In this document: positions 17,667 to 27,137 of the stretch, one piece after another
How positions within the stretch are numbered: the stretch's first letter is position 1
How the letters are laid out: the number at the start of each line of letters is the position of its first letter
Assembly: GCA_000597885.1 (NCBI GenBank)
Contig: CP004371.1
Location: forward strand, 620,001 to 684,000
DNA length: 64,000 bases
From: Flammeovirgaceae bacterium 311
Lineage (GTDB): Bacteria > Bacteroidota > Bacteroidia > Cytophagales > Cyclobacteriaceae
Direction: 5' to 3'
The notes under the pieces: generated by a model
What the model saw: the letters and a program-made list of their open reading frames with translations, nothing else
What the model was told of the DNA's origin: nothing
Database searches by the model: none
Position numbers and translations under genes: made by a program

Positions 17667-18224
17667 ATGGCAGTTAAAAAAGTAGATAAAGAATTGATCA
17701 TCCAGAAGGCTTGCCAGGTATTCCGCGAGAGGGGATATGGCAATACCACTATGGCTGATATAGGGAAAGCATGTGGATTGCTTAAAGGAAGCATTTATTA
17801 TTATTTTTCCAGTAAAGATGAGTTGATGCTGCAAGTGTTAATACATGACTATGTATATACAAAAGATAATGTTTACTCCCTGGCTTATTTAGAACAGCTG
17901 TCATGCAAAGAACGCCTTAAACAAATTCTTCAAGCAATGGAGAATTACTACTTCGAGGCTCCTGGAGGATGTTTGATGGCTAAGATTGGCTTAGAATCGG
18001 ATCAGATAATGCCTGAATTCACGAAGGTTATCAAATTATTTTTCGAAGATTGGATTACTGCTTTTTCCTATATTTTTCAGTCTCATTATGATCAGGAACA
18101 CGCCCTGCTATTAGCCGAACAAGCCGTGCAGGAAATAGAAGGAGCGATCATGCTTTCGGTGATTTTTCAAGACAAAAAATACTATACCCGTACTTCTAAT
18201 AAAATACTCTCCTATCTAGACTAA
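17667..18224 (+). CDS. TetR/AcrR-family transcriptional regulator
   Basis: 185 residues from the Met at 17667. The N-terminal helix-turn-helix reads ACQVFRERGYGNTTMADIGKACGLLKGSIYYYFSSKDELM, presented in parts: helix one to Y24, turn and recognition helix GLLKGSIYYYFSSKDEL. The C-terminal ligand domain includes a helix pattern like that of TetR_C regulators of aldehyde or drug response (GGCLMAKIGLES). The regulated gene is not obvious; the next gene downstream is an ECF sigma factor. Family call is firm, effector unknown. Confidence 0.9.
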   Translation: MAVKKVDKELIIQKACQVFRERGYGNTTMADIGKACGLLKGSIYYYFSSKDELMLQVLIHDYVYTKDNVYSLAYLEQLSCKERLKQILQAMENYYFEAPGGCLMAKIGLESDQIMPEFTKVIKLFFEDWITAFSYIFQSHYDQEHALLLAEQAVQEIEGAIMLSVIFQDKKYYTRTSNKILSYLD

Positions 18225-18607
18225 TAGATAAACTTGTTTAATTGCTAGAAGCATTTGAACAAAATGATTCAAACAAACGTTTGATTGGTTGTAGTTATAG
18301 CCAATCAACTATTCTACTGAAGGATCTAATAGAAGGGAAGTAGCGTGGCAATCAATACTGTTGTACTTAATACAGCAGGAGTGATGCAAGATGGCTTCTA
18401 CAGCGAAGTCACTCAACCAGGCCCTTTATCATCCTGCGCTATTGTTGAATTTTACTTCGCTATAAATTTTTTAAAACTATGGGTAAGAACAAATCATGGG
18501 GGGGGACCTATAGACTCTGCTATGACTGGAGTTATAAGTGTGGGTCCCTGCTTTAAAAACGCCCAAATTGTTTCATTGATATTATGTCAGTTTAGCGACA
18601 ACTTTTC
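18225..18607. other. Intergenic region between TetR and sigma-factor genes
   Basis: 383 bp. Contains an imperfect inverted repeat (GATTGG ... CCAATC near 18280-18306) that could be a weak terminator or a TetR-type operator; with AAACAAACGTTTGATT just before it, the operator reading is attractive. A GTG-initiated frame at 18345-18611 has no protein-like signal and is not called. Confidence 0.4.
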
Positions 18608-19165
18608 GTGATTAAAACTAAAACCATTATTGCTGAATCTCAATTAGTAGCCAGGCTCCAGGCGCAGGATACATCTGCCCTTAGCTATCTCTATGATAGT
18701 TACTCTCCAGCATTATATGGTGTTGTATTCAGGATAGTGAAGAAAGAAGAGGTAGCACAGGAACTGCTACATGATGTTTTTATGAAGGTATGGACTAATA
18801 TTGGCCAGTACACTGCCTCCCGAGGGCGCCTCTTCACCTGGATGTTTAAGCTTGCCCGCAACCTTTCTATTGATAAGCTCCGCAGCAAGGAAATGCAGCA
18901 GGAGTTAAAAACTGAAGCTGTTGATGATCATATACAATATGTTGAATGCAAAAATTATGATCTGCAACAAACAGATATTATTGGTATAGACAAACTGTTA
19001 TCAACGCTACAACCAGAACAGTCTCTGATTGTTAATTTGCTGTATCTCAATGGATATACTCATGCACAAGTTGCGAAAGAGTTTCATATCCCGCTGGGTA
19101 CTGTTAAAACCCGTCATCGATTAGCTCTCATTCAACTACGGCAACTACTTGTAAAAGAAGTTTAG
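18608..19165 (+). CDS. ECF-type RNA polymerase sigma factor
   Basis: 185 residues with a GTG start. The sigma-2 region (about 25-95) has DTSALSYLYDSYSPALYGV, the core-binding LLHDVFMKVW and the -10 binding segment GRLFTWMFKLARNLSIDKLRS. The sigma-4 region (about 125-180) has the helix-turn-helix YTHAQVAKEFHIPLGTVKTRHRLAL. The usual anti-sigma gene does not follow; the next gene is a large PAS kinase on the opposite strand. It may be an orphan whose anti-sigma factor is elsewhere or was lost during module transfer. Confidence 0.92.
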   Translation: MIKTKTIIAESQLVARLQAQDTSALSYLYDSYSPALYGVVFRIVKKEEVAQELLHDVFMKVWTNIGQYTASRGRLFTWMFKLARNLSIDKLRSKEMQQELKTEAVDDHIQYVECKNYDLQQTDIIGIDKLLSTLQPEQSLIVNLLYLNGYTHAQVAKEFHIPLGTVKTRHRLALIQLRQLLVKEV

Positions 19166-19243
19166 AGGAAAAATCCAGACATTAGCATTTCATTGAAGGG
19201 AATGGTAGTCTCATCATCATCAACAAACATAATGAATTTGAAT

Positions 19244-22147
19244 TTATTCATTATTTTCTGATGCTTCGGTTTTGGATAAGGGATTGGCACTTTGCTTGAA
19301 ATATACTCGAAAGATAGAACCTTCGTTCACTTTACTTTCCACCTCAATCTTTCCACCGGCATTCTCAACAATTTTCTTTACGATGTATAGGCCAACGCCC
19401 GAACCTTCCACATGATCATGCAGTCGTTTGAACATGGCAAAAATTTTATTTTCATCAGAGAGGTCCATGCCCAGACCATTATCCTGCACCTGCAACACAA
19501 GGAATTCTCCCTGTTTGTAACAATGTATCTGTACAAGCAGCGGGCGTTCGGCAGACCGATATTTAACAGCATTGGATATCAAGTTATAGATGATGCTTCT
19601 GGCATTTTTTGCTGAAAAGTGTAAGGGAATGCATTGCTGCATATCTATTTCAAAGGTGGCCGCTGCCTTTTCAATCTGGGCGCTTAGATCTAAATGTATT
19701 TCCCGAACTATATGGGCTAGATCCACAGGGGCAACTTCTTGGCTGGTGCCTTCCCGTTGAACTTTGGTTATTTCTGATAGGTCATTAATGGTACGGTTGA
19801 AACGTGCAATAGAGTCTGTTACCATCCCAAACAACCTTTCAATCTTAGGATCTTGCCTGCTTTCTTCCGTGAGGTTGCGCAGAATGGTATTCATTAGCCC
19901 TTCGATATTAGAAATGGGTGCCCGCAGGTCATGGGAAGCAGTATAGATGAAGTTATCCATATCAGCATTAATGAAGCTTAACTTCTGATTGCTGCTGGTT
20001 AACATTTTATTGCTTTCCTGCACCTGTTCACTGGATGAACGCAATCCTTTATTGGCAGCTGCTAGTTCTTCAGCTAATCGTAGTAGCTTCTGCTCTGCTT
20101 GTTTTTTCTGAGTAATGTCAGTGGCAGCTCCAAACCATTCTATGATTTCTCCCTCTTGACTGAGTACTGGAATAGCTCTGGAAAAAGTCCAGCCAACAGT
20201 ACCATCTGCTTTCAATACCCGATGTTCCAATTCAAAAATACCTTTGGTGCGTATAGCCTCTTTTATGGTCTCAAATGCCCGGGACTGATCTTCAGGTGGA
20301 AGATACTCATCTATCCAGGTAGTTTTTGGCTTGTCTGTGGCTGCTAAAAAGTTTCTTCCTTCCAGCTTAAGCATTTGCTGCCAGTCAGGACTCATTCTGT
20401 ACAAAGTATCATTACTTGCCTGCACAAAGAGGCGGAAGCGCTGTTCGCTTTCCTGTAGTTCCTGAGCATATTTTTCCACTCTTTGCTGTGCTAGAATCAG
20501 GTCAGTATTGTCAACACCTGAGTTAATTATACCATATACCTCACCAGAGGCATTGAAAAGAGGGGTAAAGCTGTAGTTATAATAAAACGTTTGTCGCTGT
20601 CCATTTATCAGCAGATATAGAGGATCATTACTGCTATGAAAAGGTATACCTGTTTCAAATACCCGATTTAATTGTTCAAATACTGTCTGATTTTCCAACT
20701 CTGGCAACACATCTCTGTATCGTTTGCCAATCACGTTCGGACCTTTCCTCCAGCTATTTTGAATAGCCTTATTGGCAAATTGGATATGCATTTCTTTACC
20801 AAAGAAAACTCCAATTGGGAAAGGAGAACTTTCGATAATATCATGTACCTGTTGCTCGTTTTCTTCTACTTTCTTGCGAGCATTTACAAGTTCGGTTACA
20901 TCTACTGCCACATGTATAACTGCGGTAACTTTACCTTCTTCTATGAAAGGGGTGTAGGCAAGATTAAAATAAAACTGCTGCAGATTTTCTCCCACCTTAA
21001 TACTCACCGGCACCTCGCTACCATTAAAAGGCTTCCTGGTGTCTAACACACCAAGAATTATATCCAGCACTGGCTGGTCTTTTAATTCTGGCATTGACTC
21101 CAGCAATGTTTTTCCAACAACCTCTTCTAAATTTTCTTTACCTAAGTTGCGCAACATCGGAGCATTCATCGTCTCAATTACCATTTCCCTTCCACGGGTT
21201 AATGCAATCGCTACTGGGGCCTGCTCAATTAAGCTGCGGAAGCGGATTTCACTTTCCTCAAGCCTCTTTCTGGCTAAAACCCGAGTAGTAACATCCTGCA
21301 GGGTGCCATTAAAGCGGTAGGCTACCTTGTTCTGATTAAACCATGCGCGACCTTTGGCTCTTATATAGCGTTGTTGCTTTGTCAGTGGATTAATAATCGT
21401 GTATTCGATATCATATTGACCGCCAGAAGAAAATTGATAAGCACGTTGTATAGCATCTATTACACGTTGTCTATCTTGCTCTGCTATTATATTTACAGCT
21501 TTCTGTAGATCAACTTCTTCGTGGGCTTCTAAGCCAAACCATTCCTTTAGTCTTCTATTCCCCTTTAACTTATTTGTGTGTGGGTTTACATCCCAGGTAG
21601 CTAACTCAGTCGCCTCAATGGCAAAAATTAACTCATCTGCAGTTTCTTCTAGACGAGTCAGGGTAAGCACTTTTTGGGTAGATTCAATGCTGGTTACCAA
21701 CACGCCTCCTGGTGTACCAGATTCGTCATGAACAGGACTAAAGCTGTAGGTCCAGTATACGTTTTCAATTTTACCATTCCGGTATATCGGAATCAACTGG
21801 TCCTCATGCCAAACAGCCTCTCCGCCAGCCATCACATGGGTAATTGAAGGCTCAACTTCGTGCCATGCTTCTGCCCAGAATTCTCTGCCTGGCTTACCCA
21901 ACAAGCGGGGGTGCTTGCCTTCGATCCCGAAGCTAGGGCGAAAAGCATCGTTATAAAAACAAATTAGTTCAGGTCCCCAGTACAGGAACATAGGGAACTT
22001 GGAATTCAGGATTACGCTAAGGATAGTGCGCAGGCTCTGCGGCCATGTTTCAATAGGCCCAACAGCCGTTTCTGACCAGTCGAATGAGAGGATCCTTTCG
22101 CCCATTTCCCCGCCACCAGCCATAAAACCTGCATTTTCAATATTCAT
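19244..22147 (-). CDS. Multi-PAS hybrid-free sensor histidine kinase (967 aa)
   Basis: Large soluble sensor kinase without transmembrane segments. The N-terminus (10-160) is the PAS-like module common in Bacteroidota kinases, with WPQSLRTILSVILNSKFPMF and FYNDAFRPSFG. At least four further PAS/PAC repeats occupy about 165-690, marked by FRSLIEQAPVAIALTRG, VAVDVTELVNA, FNASGEVYGIINSGVDNTDL and FGAATDITQKKQAEQKL. A coiled segment leads to the HisKA box [20 protein letters not shown] (about 735-755) and the ATPase domain with YNLISNAVKYRS, DNGLGMDL and GSGVGLYIVKKIVENAGG. No receiver domain is attached and no regulator lies next to it, so the partner is outside this locus. Confidence 0.93.
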   Translation of the reverse strand: MNIENAGFMAGGGEMGERILSFDWSETAVGPIETWPQSLRTILSVILNSKFPMFLYWGPELICFYNDAFRPSFGIEGKHPRLLGKPGREFWAEAWHEVEPSITHVMAGGEAVWHEDQLIPIYRNGKIENVYWTYSFSPVHDESGTPGGVLVTSIESTQKVLTLTRLEETADELIFAIEATELATWDVNPHTNKLKGNRRLKEWFGLEAHEEVDLQKAVNIIAEQDRQRVIDAIQRAYQFSSGGQYDIEYTIINPLTKQQRYIRAKGRAWFNQNKVAYRFNGTLQDVTTRVLARKRLEESEIRFRSLIEQAPVAIALTRGREMVIETMNAPMLRNLGKENLEEVVGKTLLESMPELKDQPVLDIILGVLDTRKPFNGSEVPVSIKVGENLQQFYFNLAYTPFIEEGKVTAVIHVAVDVTELVNARKKVEENEQQVHDIIESSPFPIGVFFGKEMHIQFANKAIQNSWRKGPNVIGKRYRDVLPELENQTVFEQLNRVFETGIPFHSSNDPLYLLINGQRQTFYYNYSFTPLFNASGEVYGIINSGVDNTDLILAQQRVEKYAQELQESEQRFRLFVQASNDTLYRMSPDWQQMLKLEGRNFLAATDKPKTTWIDEYLPPEDQSRAFETIKEAIRTKGIFELEHRVLKADGTVGWTFSRAIPVLSQEGEIIEWFGAATDITQKKQAEQKLLRLAEELAAANKGLRSSSEQVQESNKMLTSSNQKLSFINADMDNFIYTASHDLRAPISNIEGLMNTILRNLTEESRQDPKIERLFGMVTDSIARFNRTINDLSEITKVQREGTSQEVAPVDLAHIVREIHLDLSAQIEKAAATFEIDMQQCIPLHFSAKNARSIIYNLISNAVKYRSAERPLLVQIHCYKQGEFLVLQVQDNGLGMDLSDENKIFAMFKRLHDHVEGSGVGLYIVKKIVENAGGKIEVESKVNEGSIFRVYFKQSANPLSKTEASENNE

Positions 22148-22249
22148 GTCTCAATTCGTTCTTACTCAATAGTATATTCTATGCATAAGGTACAATTTAA
22201 TATTAGAAAGGTTGTCTTAAACACTAAAACTAGCGCTGTGTATTGGGTG

Positions 22250-22640
22250 TACTCATGGCTCGTTTCATTAGGGGGTAAGGTCCAGTGTTAACCCGACTCT
22301 CTATAATGTTTTGGATGGCTGCGGGAACGTTAGAAAGCAGATCATAGCCTGTTGCCTGCCGATGGCATCCACGGAGATACTATACGTGCCCCGGTCAGAG
22401 CTGAGTGTGTTGTTGTTTAGCGTATTCACTGCTATCACACGAGTACTTGTTGTGATGCGGTTTATGTCATCCTCACCCCCGGATGAATCACCAGTACCTA
22501 CCAGATTTGAGCTGGGACAATCACTCTCCCTTGCGCGATGGTCAGAGATGCTCCATTACTACCAGTACCGCCTTCACCGTAGTTGCACATAATAAGGTAT
22601 ACCTGGTTTCCATCTACTACTGAGAATGAATTCCTAAAGC
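22250..22640 (-). pseudogene. Possible decayed fragment of a surface or secreted protein gene
   Basis: Read on the minus strand in two frames, this stretch gives protein-like text: LIMCNYGEGGTGSNGASLTI in one, and GTGDSSGGEDDINRITTSTR followed by an SVDAIGRQQA-like block in another. No frame is open throughout. The Gly/Ser/Thr-rich composition is like that of a repeat-containing adhesin or phage tail-type protein. It lies in the 790 bp gap between the kinase and the YihY gene, which otherwise holds nothing I recognise. Confidence 0.3.
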
Positions 22641-22937
22641 ACCTCGTACGGCTGTTCTCTCCGGATCATATTATAATCTCGGCGGTGGTGCCAGCATAAA
22701 ACCCGTAAGTTCAGAAAGCAGCTGACAATTAAAACCCCTTTTGCCGCATCTGATAAATTGAATAATGCCGGTATTATATATAGGTGCCACAGTAAATGCT
22801 GCTGAGCATCACAGGTAGACAATCATCGAACATTTAATACAACATCCTGTTTTTTTAAGTATATCTGACTGGAACAGATTTAATTTTTTATCTCTTTCGG
22901 TCATTATCTTTTAATCTTAGCAGGTAGTAATATTATT

Positions 22938-23918
22938 ATGGGCAATACATCCCCAGACGAAAGAGGTCACAACGCCGAAAAGCCGACACAAATACCAAAG
23001 AAAGGTTGGAAAGATGTTGCCTCACGAGTAAAAGACCAGCTGACAAAGGATCATGTATCCATCGTTTCAGCAGGTATTGCATTTTATTTTTTACTTGCAA
23101 TTTTTCCCGCTATTGCAGCTGCTTTATCCATATATGGGCTGTTAATGGAGCCGGCACAGGTAGAGCAGCAGATGAGTCAGCTTGCAAATGCCCTTCCTGA
23201 GCAGGCACACCAATTTGTTAGCAAAATTTTAGAAAGGCAATCCGAAAAGCCAGCATCAACCCTAGGCTGGAGTTTTGTTTTGAGTTTACTGATTAGTCTC
23301 TGGAGTGCCAATAAAGGTGCAAAGGCAGTTTTTGAAGGAGTAAATATTACATATAATGAAGTAGACGAACGCGGCTTTTTTAAATTAACTGCCGTTACCC
23401 TTCTGTTTACTATAGGCGGCATTATTATCGGCTTTTTTGCTATTGCAATGGTGGTGGCTTTTCCCGCACTTATCGATAAGATCGGTTTACCCTCAACATT
23501 AGAAACAATTATTCAATTATTACGATGGCCGATACTGGCATTGATAGTCATGTTTTCGTTGGCTGCGGTTTATAAAGTTGCACCTTATCGTAAAAGTTCA
23601 GAATTTAAATGGACCAGCTGGGGAGCTATTATAGCTACATTAATCTGGCTTGCAGGATCGCTGCTTTTTAACCTTTATGTAAATAACTTTAGTAGCTTTG
23701 ACGAAACCTATGGCAGCTTTGCAGCAGTAATTATCCTTATGCTATGGTTCTATCTTACGGCATTTATTATCCTACTCGGTGCGGAAATCAATTCTGAAAT
23801 GGAACATCAAACGAGCCGGGACACCACAACCGGTGAAGATAAACCCATGGGACAGCGTGGCGGCTATCATGCCGATCATGTTGCCGGAGAAGATAAAGGA
23901 GATAATAAAAGGCAGTAA
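22938..23918 (+). CDS. YihY/virulence factor BrkB family membrane protein
   Basis: Inner-membrane protein of 326 residues. Six hydrophobic helices at about 45-275 with family landmarks: VSIVSAGIAFYFLLAIFPAI at the first helix, LGWSFVLSLLISLWSANKGA, VAPYRKSSEFKWTSWGAIIA and the last helix with FDETYGSFAAVIILMLWFYL. N- and C-terminal tails are hydrophilic; the C-tail is Gly/Asp/His-rich. The function of the family is unsettled, despite the old label ribonuclease BN. Last gene of module E4. Confidence 0.92.
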   Translation: MGNTSPDERGHNAEKPTQIPKKGWKDVASRVKDQLTKDHVSIVSAGIAFYFLLAIFPAIAAALSIYGLLMEPAQVEQQMSQLANALPEQAHQFVSKILERQSEKPASTLGWSFVLSLLISLWSANKGAKAVFEGVNITYNEVDERGFFKLTAVTLLFTIGGIIIGFFAIAMVVAFPALIDKIGLPSTLETIIQLLRWPILALIVMFSLAAVYKVAPYRKSSEFKWTSWGAIIATLIWLAGSLLFNLYVNNFSSFDETYGSFAAVIILMLWFYLTAFIILLGAEINSEMEHQTSRDTTTGEDKPMGQRGGYHADHVAGEDKGDNKRQ

Positions 23919-24303
23919 TTATAATCATTATAAGCTGCTAAACTAGTCCTAACCTGCTGCTTACAACAACTTCTTGATCTTTGTTCGCTTAAGATAAGGC
24001 TAGTTCTGAATAGAATCAGAAAGTCTCCTTACCGAATTTAGACTAATTTTATGAGGGACCTCATTCCAATATAATCTATTATTTATTACGTGCTTTTTAT
24101 TGTGGCATCATGAAATAGTACAATTTATTTGCCAATACAGAATGTAATAAAAAATTATATTCATCTGATATTCAGAATTTTGTGTAGCATTAAATATGCT
24201 TGAGGTACAAATAAGGTACAAAAATCATAAATATAGTGGGTTGACATTGGTTTGTTTGACTACCGTTTCCATCCTGGTGTAATCCTTCAACCGTCACACA
24301 CAG
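23919..24303. other. Module boundary E4/E5, no gene
   Basis: Contains att-like copy 5 at 24127-24222 (listed separately). No CAGGTGCAG box or right-end module is clearly visible on the left. After the boxes the left-end module is reduced to a few tens of bases before the broken DUF421 gene. Confidence 0.5.
24127..24222 (+). repeat. att-like repeat, copy 5 (synonymous core variant)
   Basis: The core TTATTTGCCAATACAGAAT reads TTC TGT ATT GGC AAA TAA on the minus strand, again F-C-I-G-K-stop but with two synonymous codon changes relative to mnmE here. The boxes GGTACAAATAAGGTACAAA are at 24204-24222. Length 96 bp. The silent changes suggest a core taken from the mnmE gene of another host. Confidence 0.78.
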
Positions 24304-24869
24304 TTACTTTTCCCGATCCTTTTTCAGGGGTGGTTCAATATGAACCTCTCCTGTAGTAGGATGACCTTTAACTCCTTTGAGTAGGTAGGCTTCCAGTGGC
24401 ATATCAGCTTTCAGGACGCTGATAGAACCATCGCGCTCCATCACAACGGCTTGGACCTCCCTAACCTTCGGATGCCTTGCTGGCGCAGGCTTTGTAGTAA
24501 GTCTGCTTCTGTTATCTTGGCTCTCTTAAGGTATTCAGGTAATATCTCTGGTCCATCCATTAACAGGAGCGGAGAACTATCTACTAGTTTGCCCAGGCTG
24601 TGGCGCCGGTATATGGCCACCAGCCAGCGCAATAAGAAAAGGGTGCTCAGCCCTGTGAGGCCTTGTAGAATAGGCACACCTCCAGTGGATGTAGCGCCAA
24701 CAATAGCACCAAGGGCAACGGTAACAGCTAAGTCGAAAGCCGTCATGCGAGCAAAGCTCCTGGGTCCAACCAGCCTGCTAAAAACAATGAGGAAAATATA
24801 TATCAGTATCCCCGAAAGTACTACGGTAGCGAACTCAAAAAAATCTAGCTGAAAGCTCTCCTTAAACAT
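24304..24869 (-). pseudogene. DUF421 (YetF-like) membrane protein, frameshifted
   Basis: The N-terminal 135 residues are a good DUF421 protein: three hydrophobic helices (VVLSGILIYIFLIVFSRLVG, MTAFDLAVTVALGAIVG, LSTLFLLRW) and then LLLMDGPEILPEYLKRAKIT and DLLQSLRQQGI. The frame breaks near 24465 by one missing base: the called frame ends after GRSKPL at 24441, while the next frame continues EVQAVVMERDGSISVLKADM and runs to a stop at 24304-24306. The total length of 566 bp is one base short of 189 codons. Either a real loss of function or a sequencing error. Minus strand, opposite to the following kinase and regulator. Confidence 0.72.
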
Positions 24870-24914
24870 ATGTCAACATGGCTGTTTAAAGACATAAGAT
24901 AAAGAAACTAAGCG

Positions 24915-25067
24915 ATGGATGAAAAGCAATGCCCGTTCCTGATAAAGGAGGCTTCTTTTATTTCTCTTCAATGCGGCTCACCCTTCAATTGGGAAGAGAT
25001 CAAAGGTGTTTTAGGAGCCAGGAAAAAGCCGGTTAAGCTGGCAAACATAATGGGAATAAACGCATGA
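24915..25067 (+). CDS. Hypothetical protein of 50 residues
   Basis: Open frame from ATG at 24915 encoding a soluble peptide beginning MDEKQCPFLIKEASFISLQC and containing FNWEEIKGVLGARKK. No family recognised. It sits in a 400 bp gap between divergent genes, ahead of the PAS kinase. Codon usage looks plausible, but no strong ribosome binding site is seen. The rest of the gap shows nothing. Confidence 0.3.
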   Translation: MDEKQCPFLIKEASFISLQCGSPFNWEEIKGVLGARKKPVKLANIMGINA

Positions 25068-25275
25068 AAACCGTCATCCAATTTCATAAGTTCGGCATGT
25101 GCCGAGATATTTAAGCCCTGAATTGCTTATATTCTGTAATTTGTTGTAACTGAATAAATGTCGAATAGGGGTATCATTATAGGTATTGTTTTATATTTTT
25201 TAGAGAAGTTTTAACTATTGTGATTAGCCTATTGTTAACACTCTAATTTATTACTACTCATGATACCCATGGAAA

Positions 25276-26349
25276 ATGGAAAATAATTTCTCAAGTCCTT
25301 CCAGAGAGATTCGGTTTCGTTCTTTATTCGAGAATACCCCTGAGCTGATTCTATATCAGAATGCAGAGTCCATTATATTAGACGCAAATCCTGCTTTTCT
25401 CAAGTTTGCACAGGAGCCAAAGGAAAATGTAATTAACCGTAGCATCAATGATTTTTTGCCCAAGGAGGTTCAGTCCCTGTATAGAGAAAAACTAAACGAG
25501 GCATTAAATGGCAAAATAGTTAGGTTTGATTTATATACCACACTGGGCGATTCTGCTCTCCGACACTTGGATGTTGTCAAGGTACCGGTGATGGAGAATA
25601 CAAGAGTTGTAGGGGTACACATGATTGCAAGGGACACTACTGAAAAGATGCAAGCACAGGAGGAGATACTAGAGAAAAACAAAGATTTACAACAATTCAC
25701 CTATATAGTCTCTCATAACCTGCGTAGTCCCTTGACCAATGCCTTAGCGTTAGTAGACTTGCTGGAAATATTAGAGCCAGGCTCATTTGATTTCGGGGAT
25801 ACGCTGACACACCTGAGGACCAGCCTTGGTCAACTTGATCAGGTAGTGCAGGATATGAATACTATTTTGTCAATACGCGACAAGGAAAGTTTTGTACAAA
25901 CTGAACCTGTTCCGCTAGTGGAGGTTGTTCAGCAAGTCATTCAAGACTTTCAGGACATGCTCACTGCTTGCGGAGGAACAGTACGAGTGTCCATCCCAGA
26001 GGGTTTTCAGGTATTGGCAAACAAGGCCTTTCTTTACAGTATCTTTTTTAACCTACTGTCTAATGCAATCAAGTTTCGATCGGATCAGCGGCCGCTGCAG
26101 GTAGATTTAACTGTAGCCGTAAAAGATGAGCAAAATAAGGAGATATTATTTGCTGATAACGGTTCAGGAATTGACCTTCACCATGCGGGCGAGGATATGT
26201 TCAAACTCTACAAACGGTTCCATCCACGGCTTTCCGGTCGCGGCCAAGGTTTATATCTGGTTAAGGCTCATGTGGAGAGTATGGGTGGCCAAATTGCGGT
26301 AGAAAGCCAGCCGAATGAAGGTACAACTTTTAGAATTTCGCTACCTTAA
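25276..26349 (+). CDS. PAS-domain sensor histidine kinase
   Basis: Soluble kinase of 357 residues. One PAS domain (about 10-125) with RFRSLFENTPELILYQNAES and the PAC-like VVGVHMIARDTTEKM. The phospho-acceptor box is FTYIVSHNLRSPLTNALALV near residue 143, of the HNLR type common in Bacteroidota. The ATPase domain has FFNLLSNAIKFRSDQRP, DNGSGIDL and GRGQGLYLVKAHVESMGG. It is followed 11 bp later by a single-domain response regulator, so the two form a phosphorelay pair that probably acts through protein interaction, not DNA binding. Confidence 0.93.
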   Translation: MENNFSSPSREIRFRSLFENTPELILYQNAESIILDANPAFLKFAQEPKENVINRSINDFLPKEVQSLYREKLNEALNGKIVRFDLYTTLGDSALRHLDVVKVPVMENTRVVGVHMIARDTTEKMQAQEEILEKNKDLQQFTYIVSHNLRSPLTNALALVDLLEILEPGSFDFGDTLTHLRTSLGQLDQVVQDMNTILSIRDKESFVQTEPVPLVEVVQQVIQDFQDMLTACGGTVRVSIPEGFQVLANKAFLYSIFFNLLSNAIKFRSDQRPLQVDLTVAVKDEQNKEILFADNGSGIDLHHAGEDMFKLYKRFHPRLSGRGQGLYLVKAHVESMGGQIAVESQPNEGTTFRISLP

Positions 26350-26360
26350 TTTAACTATTT

Positions 26361-26756
26361 GTGAATTTTATACTAATTGATGATGAGCCAATTACTTTGT
26401 TCATTACAAAGCAGCTTTTCAAAAATGTAGGTCTCTCCGATGAGGTGATTGCTTTTGATGATCCTGAGGAAGCCTTGGAGTTTCTGCAGCGTCATATCGT
26501 CTCAGGCCAGGTGCCGCAAGTCATTTTATTAGATTTAAATATGCCTAAAATTTCAGGTTGGGACGTATTAATGGCTTTGGGACCCTATAATGAACAACTA
26601 AAAGCCAACTGCCTCATTTACCTTTTAACTTCCTCGCTGGACCCTGCTGATATAGCGCGAGCAAAGGAGCATCCACAGGTGAAAGAACTCATCCACAAAC
26701 CACTGGATAAACATAAAATTAAAAAGATTCAGGAAAGCATGGGGAGAAGCCGCTAA
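26361..26756 (+). CDS. Single-domain response regulator
   Basis: 131 residues, only a receiver domain; GTG start 11 bp after the kinase gene. Acidic pocket FILIDDEP, phospho-acceptor Asp in VILLDLNMPKISGWDV, Ser/Thr switch in YLLTSSLDP and Lys in LIHKPLDKHKIKK. It has no output domain and is expected to pass phosphate to, or bind, another protein, as CheY- or Spo0F-like regulators do. It belongs to the same family as the three regulators at 29463-30872. Confidence 0.92.
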   Translation: MNFILIDDEPITLFITKQLFKNVGLSDEVIAFDDPEEALEFLQRHIVSGQVPQVILLDLNMPKISGWDVLMALGPYNEQLKANCLIYLLTSSLDPADIARAKEHPQVKELIHKPLDKHKIKKIQESMGRSR

Positions 26757-27041
26757 AAAAAGCAGTTAGTCCAGGTTCTCTGGTAAATAATAAGACTTAT
26801 CATTACAAATTCATCACCACCGCCCTCTCGTCCATCTCCTTCTAGTTTAGGATGAGCCGGGAAAGCTCAGTCATAGGCTCTTTCTTGTTCTACAAATCAA
26901 AGTTAACTTATGCAGCCATAACCTGCCTTATTTTTGGAAAAACCTAAAGTTTAACTTTCAAATATCATTACACAGTGGCACTCCGCAGGTGCAGTATATA
27001 TATTATTTCGAAATTTAACTATAATTATATAAAATATAATT

Positions 27042-27137
27042 ATTTACCGATACAGAATGTATTATTGTTTAATAATGCACTATATATCAATGCGTTACAA
27101 GTAGTTTCAATCGCTTGAGGTACAAATGGGGTACAAA
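27042..27137 (+). repeat. att-like repeat, copy 6
   Basis: Canonical copy: core TTATTTACCGATACAGAAT, boxes GGTACAAATGGGGTACAAA at 27119-27137, 96 bp in all. To its left, a CAGGTGCAG box at 26986 lies 56 bp from the core, as left of copy 9 and of mnmE. Confidence 0.85.

Noticed and set aside
18345-18611. Plus-strand open frame of 88 codons before the sigma factor
   Set aside because: GTG start without ribosome binding site, no motif, odd composition, overlaps the sigma start.
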